Source of the DNA: Jatrophihabitans endophyticus
Lineage (GTDB): Bacteria; Actinomycetota; Actinomycetes; Mycobacteriales; Jatrophihabitantaceae
Assembly (NCBI RefSeq): GCF_900129455.1
Contig: NZ_FQVU01000002.1
Location: forward strand, 868,001 to 932,000
Length of the DNA stretch: 64,000 nt
Direction: 5' to 3'
Shown: in pieces, positions 33,490-42,292 of the stretch
How the letters are laid out: the number at the start of each line of letters is the position of its first letter
Position numbering within the stretch: position 1 is the stretch's first letter
Notes under the pieces: generated by a model
The model's database searches: none
What the model saw: only the letters and a program-made list of their open reading frames with translations
Told to the model about the DNA's origin: nothing
Position numbers and translations under genes: made by a program

Positions 33490-35181
33490 ATGAGCAAGGG
33501 CGGCACCTCGGGCCTCGGCGATCCCCCGGCGCTTCCGGCGGGCGGGCTGCGGCTCGTCGCGCTCGGCGGCATCAAGGAGATCGGCCGCAACATGACCGTC
33601 TTCGAATTCGACGGCCGACTGCTGGTCGTCGACTGCGGGATGCTGCTCGGCAAGACCAACTCGCCCGGTGTGGACATCACGCTGCCGGACTGGTCCCACT
33701 TCGCCGATCGGCTCGACGACATCGACGCCGTGGTGCTCACCCACGGGCACGAGGACCACATCGGCGCGCTGCCCTACCTGCTGCGCGACCGGCCCGACAT
33801 CCCGGTCGTCGGCTCCCGCCTCACGCTCGCGCTGGTCTCGGCGAAGCTCGAACAGCGGCAGCTGAAGGTGGAGCGGCAGCTCGTCGCCGAGGGGGATTCG
33901 CTGCAGGTCGGGCCGTGGGGGCTGCGCTTCTTCGCCGTGAACCACTCCATCCCCGACGCGCTCGCCGTCGCGATCCGGGCGGGTGGGCAGACGGTGTTGC
34001 ACACCGGCGACTTCAAGATGGACCAGACGCCGTTGGACAACCGGCTCACCGACCTGCCCGGCTTCTCGCGTCTCGGCGACGAGGGCGTCGACCTGCTGCT
34101 GTCGGACTCCACGAACGCCGAGGTGCCGGGGTTCATCCCCTCCGAGCGCGAGGTCGGCAAGGTCGTCACCGACGTCATCCACAAGGCGCAGGGCCGGATC
34201 ATCGTCGCCTGTTTCGCCTCGCACGTGCACCGCGTCCAGCAGGTGCTCGACGCCGCCCACGCGAGCGATCGCCAGGTCGCCTTCGTCGGACGCTCGATGG
34301 TGCGCAACATGGGGATCGCCCGCGACCTGGGCCTGCTGCGCATCCCCGACGGCCTGGTCGTCGACCTCAAGCTGGCCGAGGAGCTGCCGTCGCGGCGCAT
34401 CCTGCTCATCTCGACCGGTTCGCAGGGCGAGCCGCTGTCGGCGCTGTCGCGGATGGCCAACCGCGACCACCAGACGGTCACGATCTCGAGCGACGACACG
34501 ATCCTGCTCGCCTCGTCGCTCATCCCGGGCAACGAGACGTCGGTCGGGCAGGTCATCAACGGCCTGTCCCGGCTCGGCGCGACCGTCGTCCACAAGTCGA
34601 CGGCGCTCGTCCACGTGTCCGGTCACGCGCCGGCGGGCGAGCTGCGCTACCTCATCGCGGCGGTCCGGCCGACGAACCTCATGCCGGTGCACGGCGAGTG
34701 GCGCCACCTGCGCGCCCACGCCGCGATCGGCCGGTCCATGGGGCTGCCCGACGAGCGGATCATGCTCGCCGAGGACGGCACCGTGGTCGATCTCGTCGAC
34801 GGCCGCGCGAGCATCACCGGCAAGATCCCGGTCGGCTACGTGTACGTCGACGGCCTCGAGGTGGGCGACATCGGCGACTCGACGCTCAAGGACCGTCGGA
34901 TCCTCGGCGAGGACGGCTTCCTGTCGATCCTCGTCGCCGTCGACCTCGACGCCGGCAAGGTGGTGTTCGGCCCGGAGATCACCGCGCGCGGGTTCAGCGA
35001 CGACCCCGCCGCCCTCGACCCCATCACCGCCGAGCTCGTCGAGGTCGTCGAGAAGGCCCTCGCCGACGGCACCCGCGACGCCGACGCGTTGCAGCACCTG
35101 ATCCGGCGGACGGTCGGCCGGTGGGTCGATCGGCAGTACCGGCGGCGGCCGATGCTGATGCCGCAGGTCGTCGAGGTGTGA
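33490..35181 (+). CDS. rnj: Ribonuclease J
   Basis: 563 residues. Metallo-beta-lactamase/beta-CASP nuclease: VVLTHGHEDHIGALPYL supplies the HxHxDH zinc site, then VNHSIPDALAV, LLLSDSTNAEVPG, GRSMVRNMGIARDLG, the beta-CASP LISTGSQGEPLSALSRMA and VSGHAPAGELRYLIAAVRPT with the last metal ligand MPVHGEWRH. The C-terminal dimerisation domain ends near RRRPMLMPQVVEV. Actinobacterial RNase J has 5'-exo and endonuclease activity in mRNA and rRNA processing. Confidence 0.95.
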   Translation: MSKGGTSGLGDPPALPAGGLRLVALGGIKEIGRNMTVFEFDGRLLVVDCGMLLGKTNSPGVDITLPDWSHFADRLDDIDAVVLTHGHEDHIGALPYLLRDRPDIPVVGSRLTLALVSAKLEQRQLKVERQLVAEGDSLQVGPWGLRFFAVNHSIPDALAVAIRAGGQTVLHTGDFKMDQTPLDNRLTDLPGFSRLGDEGVDLLLSDSTNAEVPGFIPSEREVGKVVTDVIHKAQGRIIVACFASHVHRVQQVLDAAHASDRQVAFVGRSMVRNMGIARDLGLLRIPDGLVVDLKLAEELPSRRILLISTGSQGEPLSALSRMANRDHQTVTISSDDTILLASSLIPGNETSVGQVINGLSRLGATVVHKSTALVHVSGHAPAGELRYLIAAVRPTNLMPVHGEWRHLRAHAAIGRSMGLPDERIMLAEDGTVVDLVDGRASITGKIPVGYVYVDGLEVGDIGDSTLKDRRILGEDGFLSILVAVDLDAGKVVFGPEITARGFSDDPAALDPITAELVEVVEKALADGTRDADALQHLIRRTVGRWVDRQYRRRPMLMPQVVEV

Positions 35182-35257
35182 GCGGAACGAGTCGGACGTC
35201 CCTGGCATAACAGGTAGCTAACGGCGATACTTCATCGACCCGTCAGGGAGGGAAGCG

Positions 35258-36388
35258 ATGAAGCGCGTCGTCACGGCGATCGCCTGGGCACTGCTGGTCG
35301 TCGCGGGGACGATGCCGAGCGCGGCCGCCGCCCCGCGACCCGGCGGAACGTCGCCGACGGCCACTGCCGCCGCGAGGAAGGCGTCCTGCACGGCGAGCAG
35401 GGCCGCCTTCCCGTTCCCGTTCGCCAAGACCGCCCGCGGGCTGCGACAGGTGGACTTCGCCCAGCTCACCGTGAACCGGGGCAGCTCGTGGGCGGGCACC
35501 GCCTACCGCTACCAGGACAGCCGGATCTACCTGATCACCTGGCGCGCGGGTCACCGGGCGTCGGTGATCGCCAGCTATCGCTACGTCGACGTGCCCTTCG
35601 ACCCGCAGTACTCGGTGACTCCCGTCGGTGTCACGCCGTCCGGGGCGATCGTCGCCGCGGTCGAGGACCCGCAGCCGCGCGACGCCGACCTGGGGGTGGT
35701 GCCGGTGAAGGGCCTGTACTGGGCCCACGGTCGTAAGCAGCATCTCGCCCACCGCCACTCCTGGCGGTCCTACGTGCCGACCGCGGTGACGAGTGCCGGA
35801 GCAGTGGTCGGTTACGCGATCACCGGAAGCACGACGAAGCCGCACTACTGGGCGGTGCGATGGGCCCGTGCCAACTCGGCCAAGCCGCACGTCTTCGCCG
35901 ACCTCGGACGCGTCCCCGCGACCGTCACCGCCACGGCCGAGGGTGATGTCGTCTGGACCCGATCCGACGGATACGCCTACGCCCGGCTCCGTGACGGAAC
36001 CGTGCACCAGTTGCGTCTCGGGACGGCCGCCTCCGCCGACTACGTGTCGCGTTACCTCTACCCACGGCTCGCCGGCAGCGGGGCGGTGTTCTCGTCCGAG
36101 CAGGACGGCGTCCACCGGTGGACGTTGAGCGGGGCCGGCGCGGGACCGATCTACGGCACGGTCGTGACGAGGTATCCCGGGTTCCCGTCGGCGGTCGGCC
36201 CGCGGGGAGACCTCGTGCTCGCCTCGGGTCGGGGCGGTCGGCTGATCACGTCGCGCGGTGCGCTCGCCCGGCTGCCGCAGCAGTACCTCCGCGACGTCGG
36301 GCTGCCCTCCCGGGCGGTCGACGCGCACGGAACCGTCGCCTACACGTCGCGCACGGACCGGCACGTCCACCTCCTGCGCTGCCGGTGA
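35258..36388 (+). CDS. Secreted protein of unknown function
   Basis: 376 residues. Signal peptide about 1-25 (KRVVTAIAWALLVVAG, then AAA-AP). The mature part is rich in aromatic residues and short strands with repeating patterns such as G-YWA-GR, SAGAVVGYAI, YWAVRWA, GDVVWTRSDGYAYARL and HRWTLSG. That spacing (about 45-50 residues) suggests a beta-propeller or HAF-type repeat protein. AGGGAGGGAAG precedes the ATG. No catalytic motif seen; the neighbours (rnj, map) do not help. Confidence 0.65.
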   Translation: MKRVVTAIAWALLVVAGTMPSAAAAPRPGGTSPTATAAARKASCTASRAAFPFPFAKTARGLRQVDFAQLTVNRGSSWAGTAYRYQDSRIYLITWRAGHRASVIASYRYVDVPFDPQYSVTPVGVTPSGAIVAAVEDPQPRDADLGVVPVKGLYWAHGRKQHLAHRHSWRSYVPTAVTSAGAVVGYAITGSTTKPHYWAVRWARANSAKPHVFADLGRVPATVTATAEGDVVWTRSDGYAYARLRDGTVHQLRLGTAASADYVSRYLYPRLAGSGAVFSSEQDGVHRWTLSGAGAGPIYGTVVTRYPGFPSAVGPRGDLVLASGRGGRLITSRGALARLPQQYLRDVGLPSRAVDAHGTVAYTSRTDRHVHLLRCR

Positions 36389-36392
36389 TCGC

Positions 36393-36419
36393 TCAGGTCG
36401 GCGGCCGTCCTGCCGATGG
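36393..36419 (+). promoter_or_regulatory. Sigma-28-like site upstream of map
   Basis: TCAG, 15 nt, GCCGATGG, matching the flagellar sites in both boxes and spacing. It starts 5 nt after the stop of the secreted-protein gene. Six nt after the -10 a GTG (36426) opens a frame whose first ~27 residues are hydrophobic, but this frame runs into map. The target, if any, is unclear. Confidence 0.35.
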
Positions 36420-36576
36420 ACACCCGTGGGCCTGTGGCTGATCCCGATCTGCTGGGTCGGCGGCAGCGTGCCGCTAGCGCTGGTCGTCGGCGCGGCCGTC
36501 GGGGCCGGACGACGGCCGTCGCCGCCGCGGGCGGCCGGTCGGGTCACGTGCGCCCCCGGCGCGGCACAATGGAGCC

Positions 36577-37446
36577 ATGACCGTCAGCACCCCGCTCGAG
36601 CAGGGCACCGTGTCGCCGCGGCGCGAGGTGCCGGGTTCCATCGTCCGACCGCACTACGTCGGGACGTGGCCGAAGACCCGTGCCGACTTCGACGACCCGA
36701 TGGTCAAGGACGCCGACACCATCGCGCGGATGCGTGTCGCGGGCCGCATCGCGGCGGACGCGCTGGTCGAGGTCGGCCGGCACGTGGCCCCGGGCGTCAC
36801 CACTGACGAGCTCGACCGCATCGGGCACGAGTACCTGATCGCGCACGGCGCCTACCCCTCGACGCTGGGTTACAAGGACTATCCGAAGTCGCTGTGCACC
36901 AGCGTCAACGAGGTCATCTGCCACGGCATCCCCGACGACCGGCCGCTCGGCGACGGCGACGTCGTGAAGGTCGACATCACCGCCTACATCGACGGCGTCC
37001 ACGGCGACAACTGCGCCACCTTCTACGCCGGCGACGTCAGCGACGAGGTCCGTGACCTCGGCGAACGCACCCGCGAGGCCATGCTGCGCGGCATCAGGGC
37101 GGTGCGGCCCGGCCGTCCGATCAGCGTCATCGGCCGCGTCATCGAGTCCTACGCGAAGCGGTTCGGCTACGGCGTCGTGCGCGACTACACCGGGCACGGC
37201 GTCGGCCCCAGCTTCCACACTCGGCCGACGATCCTGCACTACGACGAGCCCCGCTCGGACACCGTGCTGGAGACGGGCATGACCTTCACCGTCGAGCCCA
37301 TGCTCACCCTGGGCGGCTACGCCTGGTACATGTGGGACGACGACTGGACCGTGCTCACCGAGGACGGCTCCTGGGCCGCGCAGTGGGAGCACACCGTGGT
37401 CGTGACCGACGACGGGGTCGAGATCCTCACCAGCCCGTCCGACTGA
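36577..37446 (+). CDS. map: Methionine aminopeptidase, type I
   Basis: 289 residues, including an N-terminal extension of about 35 residues ([20 protein letters not shown]) typical of one actinobacterial MAP subtype. Metal ligands are in [19 protein letters not shown] (two Asp), [12 protein letters not shown] (His), FTVEPMLT (Glu) and [11 protein letters not shown] (Glu). It removes the initiator methionine from new proteins. CACAAT, -10-like, ends 6 nt before the ATG; GGAG also precedes it. Confidence 0.93.
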   Translation: MTVSTPLEQGTVSPRREVPGSIVRPHYVGTWPKTRADFDDPMVKDADTIARMRVAGRIAADALVEVGRHVAPGVTTDELDRIGHEYLIAHGAYPSTLGYKDYPKSLCTSVNEVICHGIPDDRPLGDGDVVKVDITAYIDGVHGDNCATFYAGDVSDEVRDLGERTREAMLRGIRAVRPGRPISVIGRVIESYAKRFGYGVVRDYTGHGVGPSFHTRPTILHYDEPRSDTVLETGMTFTVEPMLTLGGYAWYMWDDDWTVLTEDGSWAAQWEHTVVVTDDGVEILTSPSD

Positions 37447-37565
37447 CGCCGGCAGACGCCCGGGCCGGCCGTGCGGCGAGGTGGCCGACGGCGTGTCCGG
37501 TACGCGTTACGCCGCGTTGACCGCCGGGCTGGCACCATGCCGCGGAACCCCCGAAAGGACCGCGC

Positions 37566-38822
37566 ATGCGCAACCGGCCCGGCGCGATCGTCGCCACCCT
37601 CGTCCTGCTCGCCGTGACGGCGATCGCCGCCGGAGCCATCGCCTCGCCGCGTCCGGCGGCCGCCGCGGCCGGCAGCGCACCGTTCGTCGCGACCCTGGCC
37701 ACCCACGTCGACACCGCCGACCAGGAGTCGGCGGCGGGCCTCAAGGTCGGCATGCTCGAAGTGCACTGGAACCGGTTCGAGCCGCAGCGGGGCGTCGTCG
37801 ACACCGACTACGCGACGGGCATCAAGGCGCAGTTCGACAAGCTGCGCAAGGCCGGCATGCAGGTCACCCTCGGGCTCGGGCTGCACTTCACCCCGTCGTG
37901 GATCCTGAGCTACAAGTCCAACCACCTGGTCGACAACCACGGCACGTACTCGACGCAGGCCGACTTCGTCTTCAACCGTGCGGTGCGCGCCCGGGGCAAC
38001 TGGTACCTCGCGCAGCTCGACCGCTGGCTCGGGCTGGAGAACATGTGGGCGGTGCGCGTGACCTCCGGCGGGTCGAGCGAGCTGCTGTACCCGTCGTCGA
38101 CGTTCTGGGCGTACTCGCCCGGCGCGCAGACCGCGACGAACCGGCCGAAGACCTTGGCGGCGAATCCGATGCCGGGCTGGCGGCCGGGGGACAGGTCGAC
38201 CCGCGACCAGCGCAACGCGTGGGCGCACTGGTACGTCGGCGCGCTCGCCGACGTCGCCGACTGGCAGATGGCGACGGTGACGAACCTGGGGTTCCGCGGC
38301 TATTTCCAGCCGGTCACACCGGGGCAGGGCATCCGCCCCGGGCAGTGGAACGCGCAGATGGCGGCCGGGCTCGCCGAGGGCACACTCGGCCGCGGCGCCG
38401 CCTGGTACGTGCTCTACGCCTCGCTGCGGGAACGCACCCACGTCACCGCCTACCTCTCCTCGCTGGCCGACGGCACCGCGGACGACGACCTGTGCACGGC
38501 GGCGGACGCGGCCAAGCCGCTGCAGGGCACGGACTTCTCCCGCTGGTCCGGTGCCCGCTGGCTGGCCTGGGTGGCCCACTACAACCACTTCACGATCGCC
38601 GGTGAGCCACCCGGGCGACCCGCGACCGCCGGTGCCGCGCTCACGCACTACCGCGACGGCTCCGCCGCGGGCCTGCTCGCGACCGCGATGAGACAGGCGA
38701 CGTCGTGCGGTTTCCTCGGCGTGTACTGGGCGCACGACGACCAGGTGTGGGACGGCACGATGCCGCTGCGGACGCTGGCGGCCTACACCTCACCCTCGGC
38801 GACGGCACCAGCGGCGGCATGA
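37566..38822 (+). CDS. Secreted glycoside-hydrolase-like protein, paralogue 1
   Basis: 418 residues. Signal peptide (about 1-32, RNRPGAIVATLVLLAVTA, cut near AAA-AG). The remainder looks like a TIM-barrel glycosidase: GLKVGMLEVHWNRFEPQRG early, GMQVTLGLGLHFTPSWI, WAVRVTSGGSSELLYP with a glutamate at a barrel-strand end, and CGFLGVYWAHDDQVWDGT near the end. GH42/GH5-like folds have this order, but I cannot place the family. Close relatives at 38969 and 47276. AAAGGACC lies before the ATG. Probably acts on extracellular polysaccharide made by this locus (inference). Confidence 0.7.
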   Translation: MRNRPGAIVATLVLLAVTAIAAGAIASPRPAAAAAGSAPFVATLATHVDTADQESAAGLKVGMLEVHWNRFEPQRGVVDTDYATGIKAQFDKLRKAGMQVTLGLGLHFTPSWILSYKSNHLVDNHGTYSTQADFVFNRAVRARGNWYLAQLDRWLGLENMWAVRVTSGGSSELLYPSSTFWAYSPGAQTATNRPKTLAANPMPGWRPGDRSTRDQRNAWAHWYVGALADVADWQMATVTNLGFRGYFQPVTPGQGIRPGQWNAQMAAGLAEGTLGRGAAWYVLYASLRERTHVTAYLSSLADGTADDDLCTAADAAKPLQGTDFSRWSGARWLAWVAHYNHFTIAGEPPGRPATAGAALTHYRDGSAAGLLATAMRQATSCGFLGVYWAHDDQVWDGTMPLRTLAAYTSPSATAPAAA

Positions 38823-38910
38823 GCGGGCGCGCCCTGAGTGCGACCTGGGTGCGACACGGGTGCGACACGCGGGTCGAGCGCGAGTCCCGGCGGGACCATT
38901 GTCCCTTGCG

Positions 38911-38937
38911 TTAGATCTGTGTTAGCTTAGCCGACAA
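38911..38937 (+). promoter_or_regulatory. Sigma-28-type promoter for glycosidase-like paralogue 2
   Basis: TTAG, 15 nt, GCCGACAA, in an A/T-rich patch 31 nt before ATG 38969. A housekeeping alternative overlaps it: TTGTCC (38900-38905), 17 nt, TTAGCT (38923-38928). Either way this is the clearest promoter region in the polysaccharide locus. Confidence 0.5.
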
Positions 38938-38968
38938 GGCGGGGGTCGCCTCGACGAAGGACCCGCCC

Positions 38969-40441
38969 ATGCACCGCACCCGCCGCCGGATCCCCCACCC
39001 GCTGCTCGGTGTACTCGCCGTCGGCGTGACCGGCACGCTCGTGGCCGGTGCCGTGACCAGCGGTGCCGACGCCAAGGGCCGCGGCTACGCCATCGGTCAG
39101 GGCGTCTCGACCTCGCTGCCGAGCCCGCGTGCCGCGAGCACCACCGCGGCGCCGGCGCGCCCCACCACCGCCACCAGCCCGACGGCCACCGCCACCAGCC
39201 CGACCGCCACCAGCCCGACCGCCACCCCCAGCGCCTCCGCGGCCGCCGCCTCGACTCCGTCGGCCACCGCCACCGCGGCGGCGACGGTCGGCAAGCCCTT
39301 CCTCGGCACGCTGGTCACGCACTCGGGCACCGCCGGGCAGGAGTCCCAGGCAGGGCTGAAGATGGCGATGCTCGAGGTGAGTTGGCGCAGCCTGCTGCCC
39401 AGGCAGGGGCAGGTCGACAGCGGCTACGCCACCGGCCTGGTCAAGCAGCTCAAGGCCTTCCAGGCCGCCGGCATGCGCGTCACCCTCGGCCTCGGCCTGC
39501 ACTACACGCCGGCCTGGGTGCTGGCGCTGGCCGGCAGCCGGCTGGTCGACCAGACCGGCACCGTGTCCGCCCAGGCCGACCTGGTCTTCAACCAGACCGT
39601 GCGCGACCTCGCCGTCGACTACCTGCGCGCGCTCGACAAGATCGTCCCGTTCGAGAACTTCTGGGCCGTCCGGGTGACCTCCGGCAGCGGGGCCGAGATG
39701 CTCTACCCGGCCTCCGGGACGTACTGGGCCTACTCCGCCGGCGCGCAGAACGGCCCCACCCGGCCGGTCACCATGGCCGCGAACCCGCTGCCCGGCTGGC
39801 GCCCCGGCGACTCGGCGAGCGAGGCCCAGCGGCGTGCCTGGGCCGACTGGTACCTCGCCGCGCTCGACGACGTCGCCGACTGGCAGATGGACGTCGCCAC
39901 CTCGCTCGGCTTCACCGGCTACTTCCAGATCGTCACCCCCGGGCAGGGGCTGCGGCCCACGCAGTACACGAAGCTGGTCGCCGCCGGGCTGAGCAACGGC
40001 CTGCTCGGCCGCGGCGCGGTGTGGAGCGTCGTCTACGCCGGGCTGCGCCACCGCACCCACGTCACCGCCTACGTCAGCTCCGTCGCGGACGGGTCGGCCG
40101 GCAACGACGTCTGCCAGGCCTCGGACGCGACGGTCGCGCTGGACTCCGGGACCGCCTACTACTTCTCCGCCACCCGCTACCTCGCCCGCGTCGCGGCGGT
40201 CAACGGCTTCACCGTCGCCGGCGAGACGCCCGGCTATCCCGCCTCGGCGTCGGGCCGGGCGGCGTACGCCGACGCGTCGGACAGCGGGCTGCTCGCCACG
40301 GCCTACCGCCAGGCCAGCGGCTGCCGCTTCCTCGGGTTGTACTGGGCGCACGACGACCAGGTGTGGGACGGCACAGTCCCGCTCTCCCGGCTCGCCCAGT
40401 ACTCCTCGACGAGCGCGGCGCTGCCGGCCCTCGCGAGCTGA
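38969..40441 (+). CDS. Secreted glycoside-hydrolase-like protein, paralogue 2
   Basis: 490 residues. Signal peptide (about 1-33), then a Thr/Ser/Pro/Ala linker (about 45-105) with repeated TSPTAT, a likely wall-spanning or glycosylated stalk. The catalytic-like domain matches paralogue 1 block for block: GLKMAMLEVSW, GMRVTLGLGLHYTPAWVLAL, WAVRVTSGSGAEMLYP, NPLPGWRPGD, DDVADWQMDV, VTPGQGLRP, RTHVTAYVSSVADG, CRFLGLYWAHDDQVWDGT. Preceded by a sigma-28-type promoter and terminated by the hairpin at 40440. Substrate unknown. Confidence 0.72.
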   Translation: MHRTRRRIPHPLLGVLAVGVTGTLVAGAVTSGADAKGRGYAIGQGVSTSLPSPRAASTTAAPARPTTATSPTATATSPTATSPTATPSASAAAASTPSATATAAATVGKPFLGTLVTHSGTAGQESQAGLKMAMLEVSWRSLLPRQGQVDSGYATGLVKQLKAFQAAGMRVTLGLGLHYTPAWVLALAGSRLVDQTGTVSAQADLVFNQTVRDLAVDYLRALDKIVPFENFWAVRVTSGSGAEMLYPASGTYWAYSAGAQNGPTRPVTMAANPLPGWRPGDSASEAQRRAWADWYLAALDDVADWQMDVATSLGFTGYFQIVTPGQGLRPTQYTKLVAAGLSNGLLGRGAVWSVVYAGLRHRTHVTAYVSSVADGSAGNDVCQASDATVALDSGTAYYFSATRYLARVAAVNGFTVAGETPGYPASASGRAAYADASDSGLLATAYRQASGCRFLGLYWAHDDQVWDGTVPLSRLAQYSSTSAALPALAS

Positions 40442-40482
40442 GCCGGGCGGCGTCACCGGATGGGGGTGACGCCGTCCGGCTC
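40440..40482. terminator. Bidirectional hairpin between two convergent genes
   Basis: Arms of 18 bases with one mismatch: GAGCCGGGCGGCGTCACC and GGTGACGCCGTCCGGCTC, 7-nt loop. It covers the stop codons of both the glycosidase-like gene (plus) and the flippase gene (minus), so it can serve both directions. Confidence 0.7.
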
Positions 40483-42168
40483 GACCATCGGGGCCGCGGC
40501 CGGCGGCTGGTCGGCGCCGGAGTGCGCGTGCCGCGAGACGTAGGCGTTGTAGGTGTGGCGCCGCGGGGCGACCCGGGAGCGCAGCGCGCGGTAGAGCCCG
40601 CGCAGCTCGCGGTACGCGGGCGGCCCGGTCACCCGCAGCGACGCGACGTACACGCCGAGGCCCAGCACCGCCTCGACGGCGAGGAACAGCACGACCGCGG
40701 CGACCGAGCGTCCGGGATCCCAGCTGCGGCCGACGCCCCAGCACACGCCGAACGTGACGACACCGGCGAGCATCGGCCCCGACCAGTGCCCGAGGTAGGT
40801 GCGGATCGAGATGCCGACGTGGCGGCGCAGCGTGCGCAGCCGCAGCGGCCACGCCGCGTACTGCCGCAGCACCACCGCGAACGACACCACGATGACGCCG
40901 AACGGGACGGCGGCGGCGACGGCGCCGAGCCCGATGACGCACTGGACGATCGTGATGACCAGCGCGGCCCGGGCGGCACCGACCGCGATGAGCGCGTTCC
41001 GGTCGAAGACGATGACCGCGTTCAGGCACCCCATCAGGCACAGGATCTGCATGACCGGCGCCGCGGGTTCCCACTGCGGTCCGAACACGAACGGCAGCGA
41101 GACGTCGGCGGTCGCGGCGATGATTGCGAACGTCGCGATCGCGGTGGCGGCGCCCATGCTGGTGAGGCCGTAGAAGGCGTCGCGCAGCCGCTCCCGCGTC
41201 GACTGCAGCTTGGACAGCGTGGTCAGTGACACCGCGTCGATCACCGACGTCTGGACGTCGGTCAGCATCGTCACGATGCGCGTGCCGACGAAGTAGTAGC
41301 CGAGCGGGACCGGCCCCAGCGCGGCGCCGACGATCAGCTTGTCGCCCTGCGCGTTGGCGAGGCCGATCAGCTGGATGCCGAGGACGCTCACCCCCGTGTC
41401 GCGCAGCTCGCGCGCCGAGCGCCGACTCACCCGCAGGCCGGGACGCCACTTGGTGACGGTCCACAGGAACACGACGGCGACGAACGACGTCACCACCGAC
41501 TGCACCACGATGCTCCACACGCCGCCGCCGAGGAAGGCGACCACGACGCCCGCGACGCCGCCGATCACCGAGCCGTAGAGCGTGCGCATCGTCAGCGAGC
41601 GGAACTGGAAGTCCCGCTCCAGCAGGGCCTGCGGCGTCCCGGCCAGCGCGGTGAACAGCACCATCGGCGACATCCCGACGAGCACGGCGCCGAGCTGCGG
41701 TTGGTCGAAGGCCGAGGAGGCGAGGGGCGCGAGCGCGGCGACCAGCGCCATCAGGACCAGCGCCGAGCCGACCGAGATCCAGAATGCGGTGTTCCGGTCG
41801 GCGTCGTCGACGTGCTTCTTCTGGATCAGCGCGGTCGAGAACCCCTGGTCCGAGAGCACCTGGAACAGCGTGACGAAGACGGTCGCCAGCGCGGCCAGGC
41901 CGAGCTCGGACGGCGCGAGCAGCCGGCCGAGCAGGGTGAAGACGACGAGCGTCGCGAGCTGGTTGCCCCACTTGCCCAGGGCCACCCACAGCGCGGAGCG
42001 GATCGCGGTGCCACGCAGATCACCGTGCGGATCGGGCGGCGGAGAGATCGGCGCACCGGGCTGCGCAGCGGGTGACGGGGCGGGTGACGGGGCGGCGGTG
42101 GGGACCGGCGACGGACGTCGCGGTGCGGGAACCGGGGAGGGCCGGCTCCGGATGGGGGACGCGGACAT
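40453..42168 (-). CDS. Wzx/RfbX-type oligosaccharide flippase
   Basis: 571 residues. A Pro/Ala/Ser-rich cytoplasmic N-terminus (1-48), then about 12-14 membrane helices. Family wording: LGKWGNQLATLVVFTLLGRL, LAPSELGLAALATVFVTLFQ, SDQGFSTALIQKKHVDDADR, GTPQALLERDFQFRSL. This is the MATE-like polysaccharide transport superfamily that moves lipid-linked repeat units across the membrane. The C-terminal ~60 residues are basic, then Ala/Pro-rich. It converges with paralogue 2 and is followed upstream by the pyruvyltransferase on the same strand. Confidence 0.87.
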   Translation of the reverse strand: MSASPIRSRPSPVPAPRRPSPVPTAAPSPAPSPAAQPGAPISPPPDPHGDLRGTAIRSALWVALGKWGNQLATLVVFTLLGRLLAPSELGLAALATVFVTLFQVLSDQGFSTALIQKKHVDDADRNTAFWISVGSALVLMALVAALAPLASSAFDQPQLGAVLVGMSPMVLFTALAGTPQALLERDFQFRSLTMRTLYGSVIGGVAGVVVAFLGGGVWSIVVQSVVTSFVAVVFLWTVTKWRPGLRVSRRSARELRDTGVSVLGIQLIGLANAQGDKLIVGAALGPVPLGYYFVGTRIVTMLTDVQTSVIDAVSLTTLSKLQSTRERLRDAFYGLTSMGAATAIATFAIIAATADVSLPFVFGPQWEPAAPVMQILCLMGCLNAVIVFDRNALIAVGAARAALVITIVQCVIGLGAVAAAVPFGVIVVSFAVVLRQYAAWPLRLRTLRRHVGISIRTYLGHWSGPMLAGVVTFGVCWGVGRSWDPGRSVAAVVLFLAVEAVLGLGVYVASLRVTGPPAYRELRGLYRALRSRVAPRRHTYNAYVSRHAHSGADQPPAAAPMVEPDGVTPIR

Positions 42169-42292
42169 GGCTCAGCCGTGCTGACGCCGTCGGATGCCCT
42201 TCGTCCCCATGACCCGCGATTCTATCGGCCCCGACGGATCACCGCGGGGGTCTCGCTTGGGGTTCTGTCATGCGCGTCGCGGCCCGCGACGG

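Noticed and set aside
37465-37491. GCCGACGG upstream of glycosidase-like paralogue 1 as a sigma-28 promoter
   Set aside because: The -35 position reads CCGG, so only paralogue 2 keeps a convincing site.
38927-41989. Open frame of about 1020 codons on the minus strand across paralogue 2 and the flippase
   Set aside because: Shadow of two real genes in other frames; Arg-rich non-protein-like composition.
42222-42248. GCCGATAG on the minus strand upstream of the flippase gene as a sigma-28 promoter
   Set aside because: The -10 is perfect, but 15 nt upstream is CCCG, which does not match the T-x-A -35 of the other sites.
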